A stretch of DNA of 64,000 nt from NCBI RefSeq assembly GCF_000799715.1, contig NZ_JUHG01000016.1, positions 186,001-250,000 on the forward strand, given 5' to 3'. The stretch comes from Martinezella rhizogenes. Lineage in GTDB: Bacteria > Pseudomonadota > Alphaproteobacteria > Rhizobiales > Rhizobiaceae. The notes under the pieces were generated by a model. The model was not told the DNA's origin, did no database searches, and saw only the letters and a program-made list of their open reading frames with translations. The position numbers and the translations under genes were made by a program. This document shows, piece by piece, positions 1 to 7,228 of this stretch (positions within the stretch are counted from its first letter, which is position 1; the number at the start of each line of letters is the position of its first letter).

Positions 1-311
1 AGGGCGGGACCGATGAAGGCGATCTCCGAACAGCGAACCACTCCCTGAAGCGGCATTTGCTTACATAAGTCCGCAAATTTACAAAGCGGTTGTATTTCGC
101 TTGCAGTCGCGCTGCATCCGCTGTCATGGGCCGCCCAATTGCCGGATACCGGGCCACTGCACGGTATCCGCGGTCCCGAACAGCGCTATCCTTGCGATTT
201 GTTTCCCACGCGACACTACGCCCATGCTTGTGTCCCGATTGACCGGAGGTCGCAAAAGGAGCATGTTTGGGGGGTATTCGAGTACGTCTGGATAGTGCGC
301 TGGGGGTGTAC
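1..311. other. leading non-coding stretch with one hairpin
   Basis: No credible gene was found before the first small CDS; the two short plus-strand frames here have no family resemblance. A perfect inverted repeat (9-bp arms CGGATACCG/CGGTATCCG at 143-151 and 162-170, 10-base loop) is present but has no T-tract, so it is not a convincing terminator. The window edge may cut a regulatory region. Confidence 0.4.
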
Positions 312-587
312 ATGGCTTTTAACAACGTCGGTCCAGTGGTTTGGCTGGATGAGGGGCAGTCGGTGACATGGTGGTACACGCGCGACGGCGGCGCTGACTT
401 CGGCACCCAGTTTGCCAGCGCAGATATCAAAATCAGCGACCCCTTCAGCCCCGGTGCTATTCTCGTCGCAGAACAACAAGGCAAGCAAACCAATTCGTGG
501 ACAGGGATAACTACTTACTACGTCACGATCAAGAGTATCGCCCACGGTGGTGCCTATTATAACCTGCAAGGTGGAGGGATGGCATAG
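312..587 (+). CDS. small hypothetical protein, beta-rich, unrecognised
   Basis: A 91-residue protein starting MAFNNVGPVVWLDEG and ending in a Gly-rich YYNLQGGGMA tail. I do not recognise the family. It is rich in Thr, Tyr, Trp and Gly with alternating hydrophobic and polar residues (VTWWYTRDGGADFGTQ, TTYYVTIKS), which suggests a soluble beta protein. There are no membrane segments, signal peptide or cysteines. I chose the ATG at 312 rather than an upstream in-frame start because a GGGGGTGTAC stretch lies just before it. It ends two bases before the next small gene, so the two are probably co-transcribed. It could be phage- or secretion-related, but nothing in the sequence shows that. Confidence 0.55.
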   Translation: MAFNNVGPVVWLDEGQSVTWWYTRDGGADFGTQFASADIKISDPFSPGAILVAEQQGKQTNSWTGITTYYVTIKSIAHGGAYYNLQGGGMA

Positions 588-589
588 GC

Positions 590-865
590 ATGGACCTCAC
601 CCTCATTCGCGATAGGCATGGCAAGATCATCGGCGCGGCGCACGGTCACATTGCGGACCGGCCGCCACATCAGCTCGCCCCAGGGGATCAGGCGGGGCCA
701 ATGGCTGTGGCAGGCCAGACGTTCGAACACGTCACTGTCTCAGATGAATTCGCTCAGCTCAAGGGTGACCCCCAATCGTTCGGGCAACGAATCAAGGAAC
801 ACTTCCGGGCGGAGGCACCGGCAACGGGGCGATCGCCCAAAAGGCGAGGGCCAGAACCAGGCTGA
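590..865 (+). CDS. small hypothetical protein, second gene of a pair
   Basis: A 91-residue protein starting MDLTLIRDRHGKIIGAAHGH. It is mostly polar and charged, with no signal peptide, membrane segment or cysteine. The middle (AVAGQTFEHVTVSDEFAQL) looks like a small alpha/beta fold. The C-terminal 20 residues are Arg/Pro/Gly-rich (GRSPKRRGPEPG) and probably disordered. It starts immediately after the previous gene's stop, which indicates translational coupling. The family was not recognised. The first 70 residues look more protein-like than the tail, which could be a frame run-on into decayed DNA beyond 800. Confidence 0.5.
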   Translation: MDLTLIRDRHGKIIGAAHGHIADRPPHQLAPGDQAGPMAVAGQTFEHVTVSDEFAQLKGDPQSFGQRIKEHFRAEAPATGRSPKRRGPEPG

Positions 866-979
866 GAACGCCGAAATGAAGAGACTGATTGCGAGTCGTA
901 CATAGCACCGTCCCTTCTCTGCAAGCGAGCCGCCTTGACGCGCCATCCAGTCGAAGTTGCGGACTCGGCCGAGCGATAG

Positions 980-1228
980 CATCGTCTGGAAGTCGATTCC
1001 CAGCCGACGAAGGAACTCGCCGCCATCAACGGCACCGGCTCCCCGGCCGTCAGCGACGGCGGGTTCTCCGTCGCCTATCCGCTCCCGGATTCCATGGTCC
1101 CGTCGAAGAAGGAGCGAAATCCACCCGCCGCGCTGCCCCCTTCGACCGCGACGGTCGCCAAGTCCTCGCGCCCCGCGCAGATCGCAACGATGCGGCGTTA
1201 TGGAGCAGTTGTGGCACTTGCTCCATAA
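980..1228 (+). pseudogene. possible decayed coding remnant
   Basis: One plus-strand frame from 980 (just after an in-frame TAG at 977-979) to the TAA at 1226-1228 reads as plausible protein for 82 codons (for example TKELAAINGTGSPAVSDGG, then a Pro/Ser/Ala-rich tail) but has no good start codon. The overlapping longer frames at 889-1260 are Arg/Ser-rich and look spurious. It may be the C-terminal relic of a broken gene. The family was not identified and the call is weak. Confidence 0.25.
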
Positions 1229-1232
1229 CGCC
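1194..1232 (+). terminator. strong hairpin, possible terminator
   Basis: Perfect 14-bp inverted repeat (GGCGTTATGGAGCA / TGCTCCATAACGCC) with an 11-base loop, followed by GGATTTTTG. It could terminate transcription from the left, or form the outer part of the repeat element that starts immediately after it. Confidence 0.4.
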
Positions 1233-1240
1233 GGATTTTT

Positions 1241-1421
1241 GTAAGGGCGGGGGTAGGTAGGGACGCACTTAATCCTTGGAATGATTTAAGCAAGAACGTG
1301 ACCCCCGCTCTGGCAATTTCAATGGCTTAGAAATTGCGCTTAGTCTCAAATATGCTGAGACCTCGGTATCGCAATTCCTAAACCAGTGAAATTGCTTTCT
1401 CGCCCGCCGAGGGCGAGATAA
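1241..1421 (+). repeat. dispersed intergenic repeat, partial copy of a MITE-like element
   Basis: About 175 bases align with the second copy near 37225-37401 in the same orientation. Shared blocks include GGGGGTAGGTAGGGACGCAC, CCCCCGCTC, TGCAATTTCAATGGCTTAGA, GCAATTCCTAAACCAGTGAA and ATTGCTTTCTCGCCCGCC. This copy keeps the right end (GGGCGAGATA) but lacks the left terminal inverted repeat present in the other copy, so it is 5'-truncated. It lies between the small-gene region and the metallopeptidase gene. Confidence 0.8.
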
Positions 1422-1466
1422 GGCCCCGAATTTGCGGCCGCCACCTATCCTAACAGGATATTGTAC

Positions 1467-2522
1467 TTACACCCCGCCAATCACCTGCCGTATATATTCC
1501 AGCTTCGTCACCACCGGCGACGACAGGATAAAGGGGTAGGAATCCGGCTGACCCATGCTGCGCTGGATGGCATTGATCGCGACGCTCAAGGGAATCCAGG
1601 CGCTGACCAGCTGTGCGGCGCTTTCGGCCCTGTAAGGATTGAAATCCACCTCCGCCGCCATATCGTGATAGCCGAAGGGATCGACCGCCAGGCCGAAGGA
1701 GCGGGCGGTTTCCAGTGTGTCGACAATGTGGAGATAATGCGCGAAACATTCGGCGAAATCTTCCCAGGGATGGGCGCTGGCATAGGCGCTGATGAAATTG
1801 TCCTGCCAGTTGGGCGGCGGACCATTGTCATAGTGCCGCTGCAGGGCTTCGCCGTAATCCACCCGCTCGTCGCCAAAGACGGCCCGGAAGGCGTCGAACT
1901 GGTTGCGGTCACGGATCAGCTTGTTCCAGATAAAATGGCCTGTCTCATGACGGAAATGGCCAAGTAGCGTGCGGTAAGGCTCGTTCATCGAGGCGCGCGC
2001 CTGTTCGCGTGTCACATCATCGGCCTCGGCGGCGCGGATGGCGATCAACCCTTCCTCATGGCCGGTCCTGGCCGGCACGACGTAGCCGCCCTGCACCTCG
2101 TCCTCGAGGAAATCAAAGACCAGCCCGCCCTGCGGATCCTGTTTGCGATCGGGATGCGGCAAGTTCCAGCGCAAGAGCGAATAGAACAGATGCCGCTCAG
2201 CCTGGCCAATCCGCCGCCAGCGGTCCCTGCCCTGCTGCGTATCGGTGTTCGGCACCAGGCGATTGTGACGGCAGGCCAGGCAGAAAGGTTCCGGATCCGC
2301 CGCATCCACGAGCCAATTGCAGATGTCGAGTTCGGCATTGGCGCAGAAACGCACCATGTGGTCTGACTCGGCAACCACGCGCCAGTTCTGCCCATCACCG
2401 GGCTCCAGCGCATAGATCGCCAGACGCTCGGGAACAAAGCCGAGCTGATGACCGCATCGTATGCATTGCCTGTTATCGAAATGTACCGGCTGACCGCAAT
2501 GATCACAGGCAAAAAGCCGCAT
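1467..2522 (-). CDS. putative zinc-binding metallopeptidase with N-terminal zinc ribbon
   Basis: A 351-residue protein. The N-terminus carries zinc-ribbon cysteine pairs (C6/C9, C20/C23) and a third pair at C81/C84. The catalytic domain has the HExxH motif HETGH at 192-196, with a downstream acidic segment (PWEDFAECFAHYLH) that probably supplies the third zinc ligand. This matches the DUF2248/zinc-binding peptidase family of proteobacteria, whose substrates are unknown. There is no signal peptide, so it is expected to be cytoplasmic. It is transcribed away from the CsbD-like gene, with a strong hairpin in between, so it probably has its own promoter. Confidence 0.85.
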   Translation of the reverse strand: MRLFACDHCGQPVHFDNRQCIRCGHQLGFVPERLAIYALEPGDGQNWRVVAESDHMVRFCANAELDICNWLVDAADPEPFCLACRHNRLVPNTDTQQGRDRWRRIGQAERHLFYSLLRWNLPHPDRKQDPQGGLVFDFLEDEVQGGYVVPARTGHEEGLIAIRAAEADDVTREQARASMNEPYRTLLGHFRHETGHFIWNKLIRDRNQFDAFRAVFGDERVDYGEALQRHYDNGPPPNWQDNFISAYASAHPWEDFAECFAHYLHIVDTLETARSFGLAVDPFGYHDMAAEVDFNPYRAESAAQLVSAWIPLSVAINAIQRSMGQPDSYPFILSSPVVTKLEYIRQVIGGV

Positions 2523-2556
2523 GGAAGACCCCCGTAATTAAACCATGACGGACATA

Positions 2557-2590
2557 AAAGAGCCTGCCGCGACATCGCGGCAGGCTCTTT
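2557..2590 (-). terminator. rho-independent terminator of the CsbD-like gene
   Basis: Perfect 15-bp stem (AAAGAGCCTGCCGCG / CGCGGCAGGCTCTTT) with a 4-base loop, followed on the minus strand by TTTTATG. It lies just downstream of the CsbD-like gene and just upstream of the metallopeptidase gene, both on the minus strand. Confidence 0.75.
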
Positions 2591-2662
2591 GCTTTGCCGC
2601 ATACGCGGCAGCATATCAAATGGTTCGGCGATTCATAAGCTGATGCTCAACCACCAGCCGGA

Positions 2663-2854
2663 TTACATCCGGTCGACCGCGCCCTTGACCTTATCTTTCG
2701 CCTTACCGACTGCGCTTTGCACCTTGCCCTTGGCTTCCTGGGCGGCGCCTTCGGCGCGCATGCGCCTGTTATCGGTGGCCTTGCCCGCGGCCTGCTTGGC
2801 CTTGCCAGCCATTTCGTTGGCTTTGCCGGATATCTTGTCACTCATGCTGCCCAT
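2663..2854 (-). CDS. CsbD-family stress protein
   Basis: A 63-residue, Lys/Ala-rich, highly charged protein ([38 protein letters not shown]) of the CsbD family. These are general-stress proteins of unknown biochemical role and probably intrinsically disordered. The start at 2854 (MGSMSDK) is chosen because GAGGAGGTG sits about 7 bases upstream; the next ATG (2845) would be too far from it. A longer upstream extension of the frame overlaps the AlgH gene antisense-style and has no family similarity. The gene is a single unit ending in a strong terminator. Confidence 0.85.
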   Translation of the reverse strand: MGSMSDKISGKANEMAGKAKQAAGKATDNRRMRAEGAAQEAKGKVQSAVGKAKDKVKGAVDRM

Positions 2855-2942
2855 GTCGAGCACCTCCTCATTCGGCACTGGCGGAGTTGCCGGTGCTGTC
2901 TTGGGAAACGTCACGGACAATACTTCGTTCCGCGCGAGCGGC

Positions 2943-3548
2943 TCAAGCGTGTCCCGCATGCGGCGACAGCATCGCGGCATTGATGCCCATCAGAGCCAGA
3001 GCGCGCTCATATTTGTCGTCAAGGCTACGGTCGAAGATCAGCTCGTCATTGGCCGGGCAGTTCAGCCACCCGTTGCTGCCGATCTCCGCCTCCAGCTGAC
3101 CCGCGCCCCAGCCGGCGTAGCCAAGCAGCATGGTAGCCCGCTTCGGCCCGCTTCCCCTGGAAATGGCGCGCACGATATCCAGCGTCGCCGTCAGGCTGAT
3201 GTCGTCACTGACCGGAATACTGCCGTCGCTCAGATAGTCGTCGGAATGCAGGACAAAGCCCCGGCCGCTTTCGACCGGCCCGCCGGTCTGGATCGGGAAA
3301 TCCCGTGCGACCGGTGGCAGGACGATAGCGTCGTCATCCTTGATCATATCCAGATGCAGCAGCACATCGGCAAAGGTCAGGTTCTGTGCGCGGTTGATGA
3401 CGAAACCCATGGCTCCGGCATCGGAATGAGCACAGATATAGATCACCGTACGGTTGAAATTCCGGTCTTCCATGCCAGGCATGGCAATCAGGAACTGGCC
3501 GTCGAGCAAACCTCTTTCGCGTCTATTCTTCAACGTCGATAGGGACAT
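2943..3548 (-). CDS. YqgE/AlgH family protein (UPF0301)
   Basis: A 201-residue protein of the UPF0301/AlgH family, whose members are single-domain cytoplasmic proteins with a proposed regulatory role. Characteristic segments are [20 protein letters not shown] near the N-terminus, [16 protein letters not shown] and the C-terminal [17 protein letters not shown] plus [10 protein letters not shown]. The ATG at 3548 (MSLSTLKN) is preceded by TCAGGAGGC and is preferred over an in-frame start 60 bases upstream. It is divergent from the DsbD-like gene that follows. Confidence 0.93.
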   Translation of the reverse strand: MSLSTLKNRRERGLLDGQFLIAMPGMEDRNFNRTVIYICAHSDAGAMGFVINRAQNLTFADVLLHLDMIKDDDAIVLPPVARDFPIQTGGPVESGRGFVLHSDDYLSDGSIPVSDDISLTATLDIVRAISRGSGPKRATMLLGYAGWGAGQLEAEIGSNGWLNCPANDELIFDRSLDDKYERALALMGINAAMLSPHAGHA

Positions 3549-3688
3549 CGTGCCTCCTGACTGCAGTCCATAACTGCGCCCCCAAGAAGAAAGATGGGGC
3601 AATGTCATAAATCAATCAACTGAAAATGATCATTTCTTTCTCCCGCTGTTCTGGCACAGCACGACGCCATCCGGTAAACCCTTGCTTC

Positions 3689-4528
3689 ATGTTGGAAAAA
3701 CTCTGTTTTGCTGGCCTATTGAGAATGCCGCTGGGCGTGCTCGCGGCAACGATACTGGCCTCTTCGCCTGTCCATGCCGCCACGAGCGACTGGGCCGACA
3801 ATCCGGGCGGCCGCATGCGGTTGGTGGCGCTGGCGCCGGACGCTCACGGTCATATTCGCGCCGCGTTGCAGATCGAGCCGGCGCCCGGCTGGATCACTTA
3901 CTGGCGCGAGCCTGGAGAAAGCGGAATTCCGCCACAGGTGAGCCCCGCGCCCAATAGCGGCGTGACGCTTGCGAAGATGGGGTTTCCCGTGCCCAAGCCG
4001 ATCACCGTCGGCGCGATCCAGGAGATCGGCTATGATGCGCCGGTGACATTGCCGCTGGATTTCCGTGTCGAGGGCAAGCAACCGGCAAAACTCGAGCTTA
4101 CGGCCTTTATCGGCCTCTGCAAGGATATCTGTATTCCATTCCAGGCCGAGCTTTCGCTGCCGCTTTCGGCCGCCGGTCAGTCGACCCCGCATGAACAAGC
4201 CTTGCTCGACGCCGCCGATGCGTCACTGCCGCAGGCTCCTGCCCCGGATTTTGCCGTCGAAAGCCATGGTCTCTCAGCTGATTCGAAGACACTGTCGCTG
4301 AGCCTGACGCTGCCGGAGACAAGCGGAGACGCACCACTGATCTATGTGACCGGACCGACCGGTTACGTCTTTTTCAAACAGACAAGCGGCAAGCGCGATG
4401 GCAAGAGCTTTGCGACCGATATCGCCATCGGCAAGCTGCCTAAAAATTATGACATCAAGGGCAAGAGCTGGGGCATTCTCGTCATCGACGACGAGCACGC
4501 CATGGAAACCATGCTTGCGTTCGAATAG
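3689..4528 (+). CDS. exported protein with DsbD alpha-like (thiol:disulfide interchange) domain
   Basis: About 279 residues from the ATG at 3689 (an in-frame ATG at 3626 gives 300). The N-terminus is a typical Sec signal peptide (LLRMPLGVLAATILASSPVHA). The mature part resembles the periplasmic N-terminal domain of DsbD/ScsB proteins (GWITYWREPGESGIPPQ, PLDFRVEG) and has one redox-type cysteine pair, GLCKDICIP. Unlike full DsbD it has no transmembrane electron-transfer domain and no C-terminal thioredoxin domain, so it would need a partner to be reduced. It may act in periplasmic thiol homeostasis or cytochrome/oxidase maturation. It precedes a peroxiredoxin gene on the same strand. Confidence 0.8.
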   Translation: MLEKLCFAGLLRMPLGVLAATILASSPVHAATSDWADNPGGRMRLVALAPDAHGHIRAALQIEPAPGWITYWREPGESGIPPQVSPAPNSGVTLAKMGFPVPKPITVGAIQEIGYDAPVTLPLDFRVEGKQPAKLELTAFIGLCKDICIPFQAELSLPLSAAGQSTPHEQALLDAADASLPQAPAPDFAVESHGLSADSKTLSLSLTLPETSGDAPLIYVTGPTGYVFFKQTSGKRDGKSFATDIAIGKLPKNYDIKGKSWGILVIDDEHAMETMLAFE

Positions 4529-4609
4529 GCCGGATCTATAGTTTCGCCCAACATCTTCATCCAGGGCGGCAGTCCCACCGCCCCACAATCGCAACCCAAG
4601 GAGAGAGCC

Positions 4610-5095
4610 ATGACCATCGCTATCGGCGACAAACTGCCCGCCGCCACCTTCAAGGAAAAGACCGCCGACGGCCCGGTGGAGATCACCACCGAGCAGCTGT
4701 TTGCCGGCAAGCGCGTCGTGCTCTTCGCGGTTCCCGGCGCCTTTACGCCCACCTGCTCGCTGAACCATCTGCCGGGCTACCTGGAAAACCGTGACACCAT
4801 CCTCGCCAAGGGCGTCGACGATATCGCCGTGATCTCCGTCAACGACTGGCACGTCATGGGTGCCTGGGCGCAATCTTCCGGCGGCATGGGCAAGATCCAC
4901 TTCCTCGCCGACTGGGACGGCGCCTTCGCCAAGGCCGTCGGCCTCGACATCGACCTCTCCGCCGGCGGCCTCGGCGTCCGCTCCAAGCGCTACTCCATGC
5001 TGGTAGAAGACGGCGTGGTGAAGACGCTCAACATCGAGGAAAGCCCCGGCCAGGCCACGGTTTCGGCGGCGGCTGCGATGATCGAGCAGCTTTAA
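4610..5095 (+). CDS. peroxiredoxin, Prx5-like, one-cysteine
   Basis: A 161-residue thioredoxin-fold peroxidase that reduces hydrogen and organic peroxides. The peroxidatic Cys is C49 in PGAFTPTCS, the Prx5-subfamily signature, and the TSA/AhpC fold continues through WHVMGAWAQ and the C-terminal QATVSAAAAM helix. No other cysteine is present, so resolution must come from an external thiol such as glutathione/glutaredoxin. The ATG at 4610 follows an AAGGAGAGA ribosome binding site. It is probably a single-gene unit downstream of the DsbD-like gene. Confidence 0.95.
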   Translation: MTIAIGDKLPAATFKEKTADGPVEITTEQLFAGKRVVLFAVPGAFTPTCSLNHLPGYLENRDTILAKGVDDIAVISVNDWHVMGAWAQSSGGMGKIHFLADWDGAFAKAVGLDIDLSAGGLGVRSKRYSMLVEDGVVKTLNIEESPGQATVSAAAAMIEQL

Positions 5096-5112
5096 GCTCT
5101 TTAGTAAGGTAG

Positions 5113-5280
5113 CGAACCACGGGGCCAACCCTCGTGGTTCGAGGCCCCGCTGCCTTTGCTTCGCTGCGGCCACGGCGCACCTCACCATGAGGGTTTGAGC
5201 GAATGCGCAGATGTCGAGAGAGCCTCACCCTGAGGAGCTCTTTGAGGCGTGAGCCGAAAAGGGCCTCGAAGGGCGATGGC
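5113..5280 (+). repeat. intergenic palindromic repeat, copy A
   Basis: A string of short palindromes after the peroxiredoxin gene (GAACCACG...CTCGTGGTTC, CCTCACCATGAGG, CCTCACCCTGAGG, GGGCCTCGAAGGGCGA). The same blocks recur in the same order and orientation at 12724-12871. It is a rhizobial-type dispersed intergenic element with no coding potential. The rest of the gap up to 5403 holds nothing recognisable. Confidence 0.75.
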
Positions 5281-5403
5281 GGGCGCGCATAAGCGGCGAC
5301 CATTCGACACCTGGACTTGCAGCCCCTCCCCAACTTTCGATCCTGTCAAACACTCTATCCACACCCCGCCTCTTTTTCGCCGCATTCTCTCGGCTACTAC
5401 ACG

Positions 5404-5419
5404 TAACGTTATTACATTA
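5404..5419 (+). promoter_or_regulatory. putative Zur operator (zinc uptake repressor box)
   Basis: TAACGTTATTACATTA is an imperfect 16-bp palindrome (12 of 16 positions symmetric) that fits the alphaproteobacterial Zur-box pattern (TAATGTTATAACATTA-like). It lies 12 bases before the first ATG of the zinc importer operon, where a bound repressor would block transcription under zinc sufficiency. The Zur assignment is by motif and context. Confidence 0.65.
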
Positions 5420-5431
5420 AGAGAACCCCGC

Positions 5432-5560
5432 ATGCCTTTCAGCAACGATCCCTTCGCCGCCTCCCTGATCGGGCGCTCCGTGTTGACGCGCCTGGTCTTT
5501 GTCGCGGTCGGCATTGCGGTTCTCTGGGCGGCCATCGGCTGGGCGGTGGCTTTGGCATGA
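5432..5560 (+). CDS. 42-residue single-pass membrane peptide leading the zinc importer operon
   Basis: A 42-residue peptide with a polar N-terminus (MPFSNDPFAASLIGRSV) followed by one hydrophobic helix of about 20 residues (LVFVAVGIAVLWAAIGWAVA). I do not recognise a named family. It is the first gene after the Zur-like box, and its stop codon overlaps the start of the ATPase gene (ATGA), so it is translationally coupled to the importer. Possible roles are a small accessory or stabilising subunit of the transporter, or a leader peptide. The longer in-frame extension back to 5249 runs through the repeat and the operator and is rejected. Confidence 0.65.
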   Translation: MPFSNDPFAASLIGRSVLTRLVFVAVGIAVLWAAIGWAVALA

Positions 5561-6339
5561 GCGCTCTGATCCGCCTTGACAATCTCACCGTCACCTATGA
5601 GCGCCATCCGGCCGTGCACCATGTCTCCGGCGCGTTCCAGGCGGGCAGCCTGACGGCGATTGCCGGGCCGAATGGGGCGGGCAAGTCGACGCTTTTGAAG
5701 GCGATCATCGGTGAGCTCAGGGTCGCTGAGGGATCCATCGATCGCGGCTCGTTGACGCGCAATGATTTCGGCTATCTGCCGCAGGCGGCCGATATCGTCA
5801 GGCGCTTTCCGATTTCGGTTGCCGATACGATCATGCTCGGCGCCTGGAAGAATTCCGGCGCCTTCGGCCGTTTCTCGCGCGCGGATGCCGAGCGGGCGCG
5901 GGATGCGCTGGCCGCCGTTGGCCTTTCCGGCTTCGAGCGCCGGCATATCGGCTCGCTCTCGGCCGGGCAGTTCCAGCGCGTGTTGTTTGCCCGGCTGCTG
6001 CTGCAGGACGCCCGCGTCATCCTGCTCGACGAACCTTTCACCGCCATCGATCAGCGCACGACGCGCGATCTGCTCGACATCGTGCTGCGCTGGCATGGCG
6101 ACGGACGTACCGTAATCGCCGTGCTGCATGATTTCGATCAGGTGCGGGCGCATTTTCCCGAGACGCTGCTGATCGCGCGCGAGCTGGTCGGCTGGGGCCG
6201 GACCCAGGATGTGATGAGCCCCGCCAACCTCATCAAGGCGCGGGCCATGGCCGAAAGCTGGGATGAGGAGGCTGAAAGCTGCTCGCCCGAGCCGGATCAT
6301 GCCGGCCACCAACTGGCAAAGCAGGAGCCGGCCGAATGA
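5557..6339 (+). CDS. aztA: zinc ABC transporter ATP-binding protein, AztA-type
   Basis: A 260-residue ABC ATPase. Walker A is GPNGAGKST (residues 37-45), the signature is LSAGQFQR, Walker B is VILLDEPF, and the switch His follows in AVLHDFDQ. It energises the permease encoded by the next gene, with which it overlaps by 4 bases (ATGA). The family is the metal-cation (zinc/manganese) importer ATPases. The AztA name is chosen because the gene order ATPase-permease-binding protein and the upstream Zur-like box match the AztABC type; a manganese role is less likely but not excluded. Confidence 0.88.
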   Translation: MSALIRLDNLTVTYERHPAVHHVSGAFQAGSLTAIAGPNGAGKSTLLKAIIGELRVAEGSIDRGSLTRNDFGYLPQAADIVRRFPISVADTIMLGAWKNSGAFGRFSRADAERARDALAAVGLSGFERRHIGSLSAGQFQRVLFARLLLQDARVILLDEPFTAIDQRTTRDLLDIVLRWHGDGRTVIAVLHDFDQVRAHFPETLLIARELVGWGRTQDVMSPANLIKARAMAESWDEEAESCSPEPDHAGHQLAKQEPAE

Positions 6340-7208
6340 CGGCCTACGATATTTTCCTGGCGCCCTTTGCCGATTACGGCTTCATGCGGCGCGCGCTCAT
6401 CGCCTGCCTCTGCCTCGGCCTCGGCTCCGGCCCAATCGGCGTCTTCCTGATGCTGCGGCGCATGAGCCTGATGGGCGACGCCATGAGCCATGCGGTGCTG
6501 CCCGGTGCTGCTATCGGCTATCTCATCGCCGGCTCGCTGTCGCTGACGGCCATGGGGCTTGGCGGGCTGGTGGCGGGCCTCTCCGTGGCGCTGCTCTCCG
6601 GGCTTGTCAGCCGCATGACGGTGCTGCAGGAGGATGCGAGTTTCGCCAGCTTCTATCTGACCTCGCTGGCGCTCGGCGTGCTCATCGTCTCTCTGCGCGG
6701 CTCCAATATCGATCTGCTGCATGTGCTGTTCGGCACGATCCTCGCCATCGACGCTCCTGCCCTTTACCAGATCGGCGCGATCACCACCGTGACGCTGCTG
6801 ATGCTCGCCGTCATCTATCGGCCACTGGTGATGGAGTGCTTCGATCCGGGCTTCCTGCGCGCCGTCGGCGGGCGCGGGCCGGTCTATCATTTCCTGTTCC
6901 TGCTGCTCGTCGTGCTCAATCTCGTCGCCAGCTTCCAGGCGCTCGGCACGCTGATGGCCGTGGGGCTGATGATGCTGCCTGCGGCGATTGCGCAGCTCTG
7001 GTCGCGCAGCCTGCCGGCGATGATGGCGATCGCGACGGCAACGGCGGCGGCCTCGGGCTATATCGGCCTCGTCGCCTCCTACCATCTCGAATTCGCCTCC
7101 GGCCCGACCATCATCATCACGGCGAGCATCATCTACGGCTTTTCCATTCTGTTCGCACCGTCGGGCATCGCCCGCCGGTTCATCCCCCGTCCCCATCTCA
7201 GGGGCTAA
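6336..7208 (+). CDS. aztB: zinc ABC transporter permease, AztB-type
   Basis: A 290-residue ABC-3 family metal permease with about eight hydrophobic helices (for example ALIACLCLGLGSGPIGVFLM, FHFLFLLLVVLNLVASF-like stretches). The typical early loop RRMSLMGDAMSHAVLPGAA is present, as in ZnuB/MntB permeases. It forms the inner-membrane channel with the AztA-type ATPase, whose gene it overlaps by 4 bases. The substrate-binding protein gene starts 20 bases downstream. A large overlapping plus-strand frame over the same DNA is Arg/Pro-rich and is a shadow. Confidence 0.9.
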   Translation: MTAYDIFLAPFADYGFMRRALIACLCLGLGSGPIGVFLMLRRMSLMGDAMSHAVLPGAAIGYLIAGSLSLTAMGLGGLVAGLSVALLSGLVSRMTVLQEDASFASFYLTSLALGVLIVSLRGSNIDLLHVLFGTILAIDAPALYQIGAITTVTLLMLAVIYRPLVMECFDPGFLRAVGGRGPVYHFLFLLLVVLNLVASFQALGTLMAVGLMMLPAAIAQLWSRSLPAMMAIATATAAASGYIGLVASYHLEFASGPTIIITASIIYGFSILFAPSGIARRFIPRPHLRG

Positions 7209-7228
7209 TCTTGATCAAGGAGACATTC

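Noticed and set aside
889-1260. 123-residue plus-strand frame
   Set aside because: Arg/Ser/Pro-rich with no coding-like pattern; another frame of the same DNA looks more protein-like but is broken.
6263-7228. plus-strand frame overlapping aztB that continues in frame into aztC
   Set aside because: The first 320 residues are Arg/Pro/Ala-rich noise in another frame of the permease gene; aztC has its own ribosome binding site and signal peptide at 7229.
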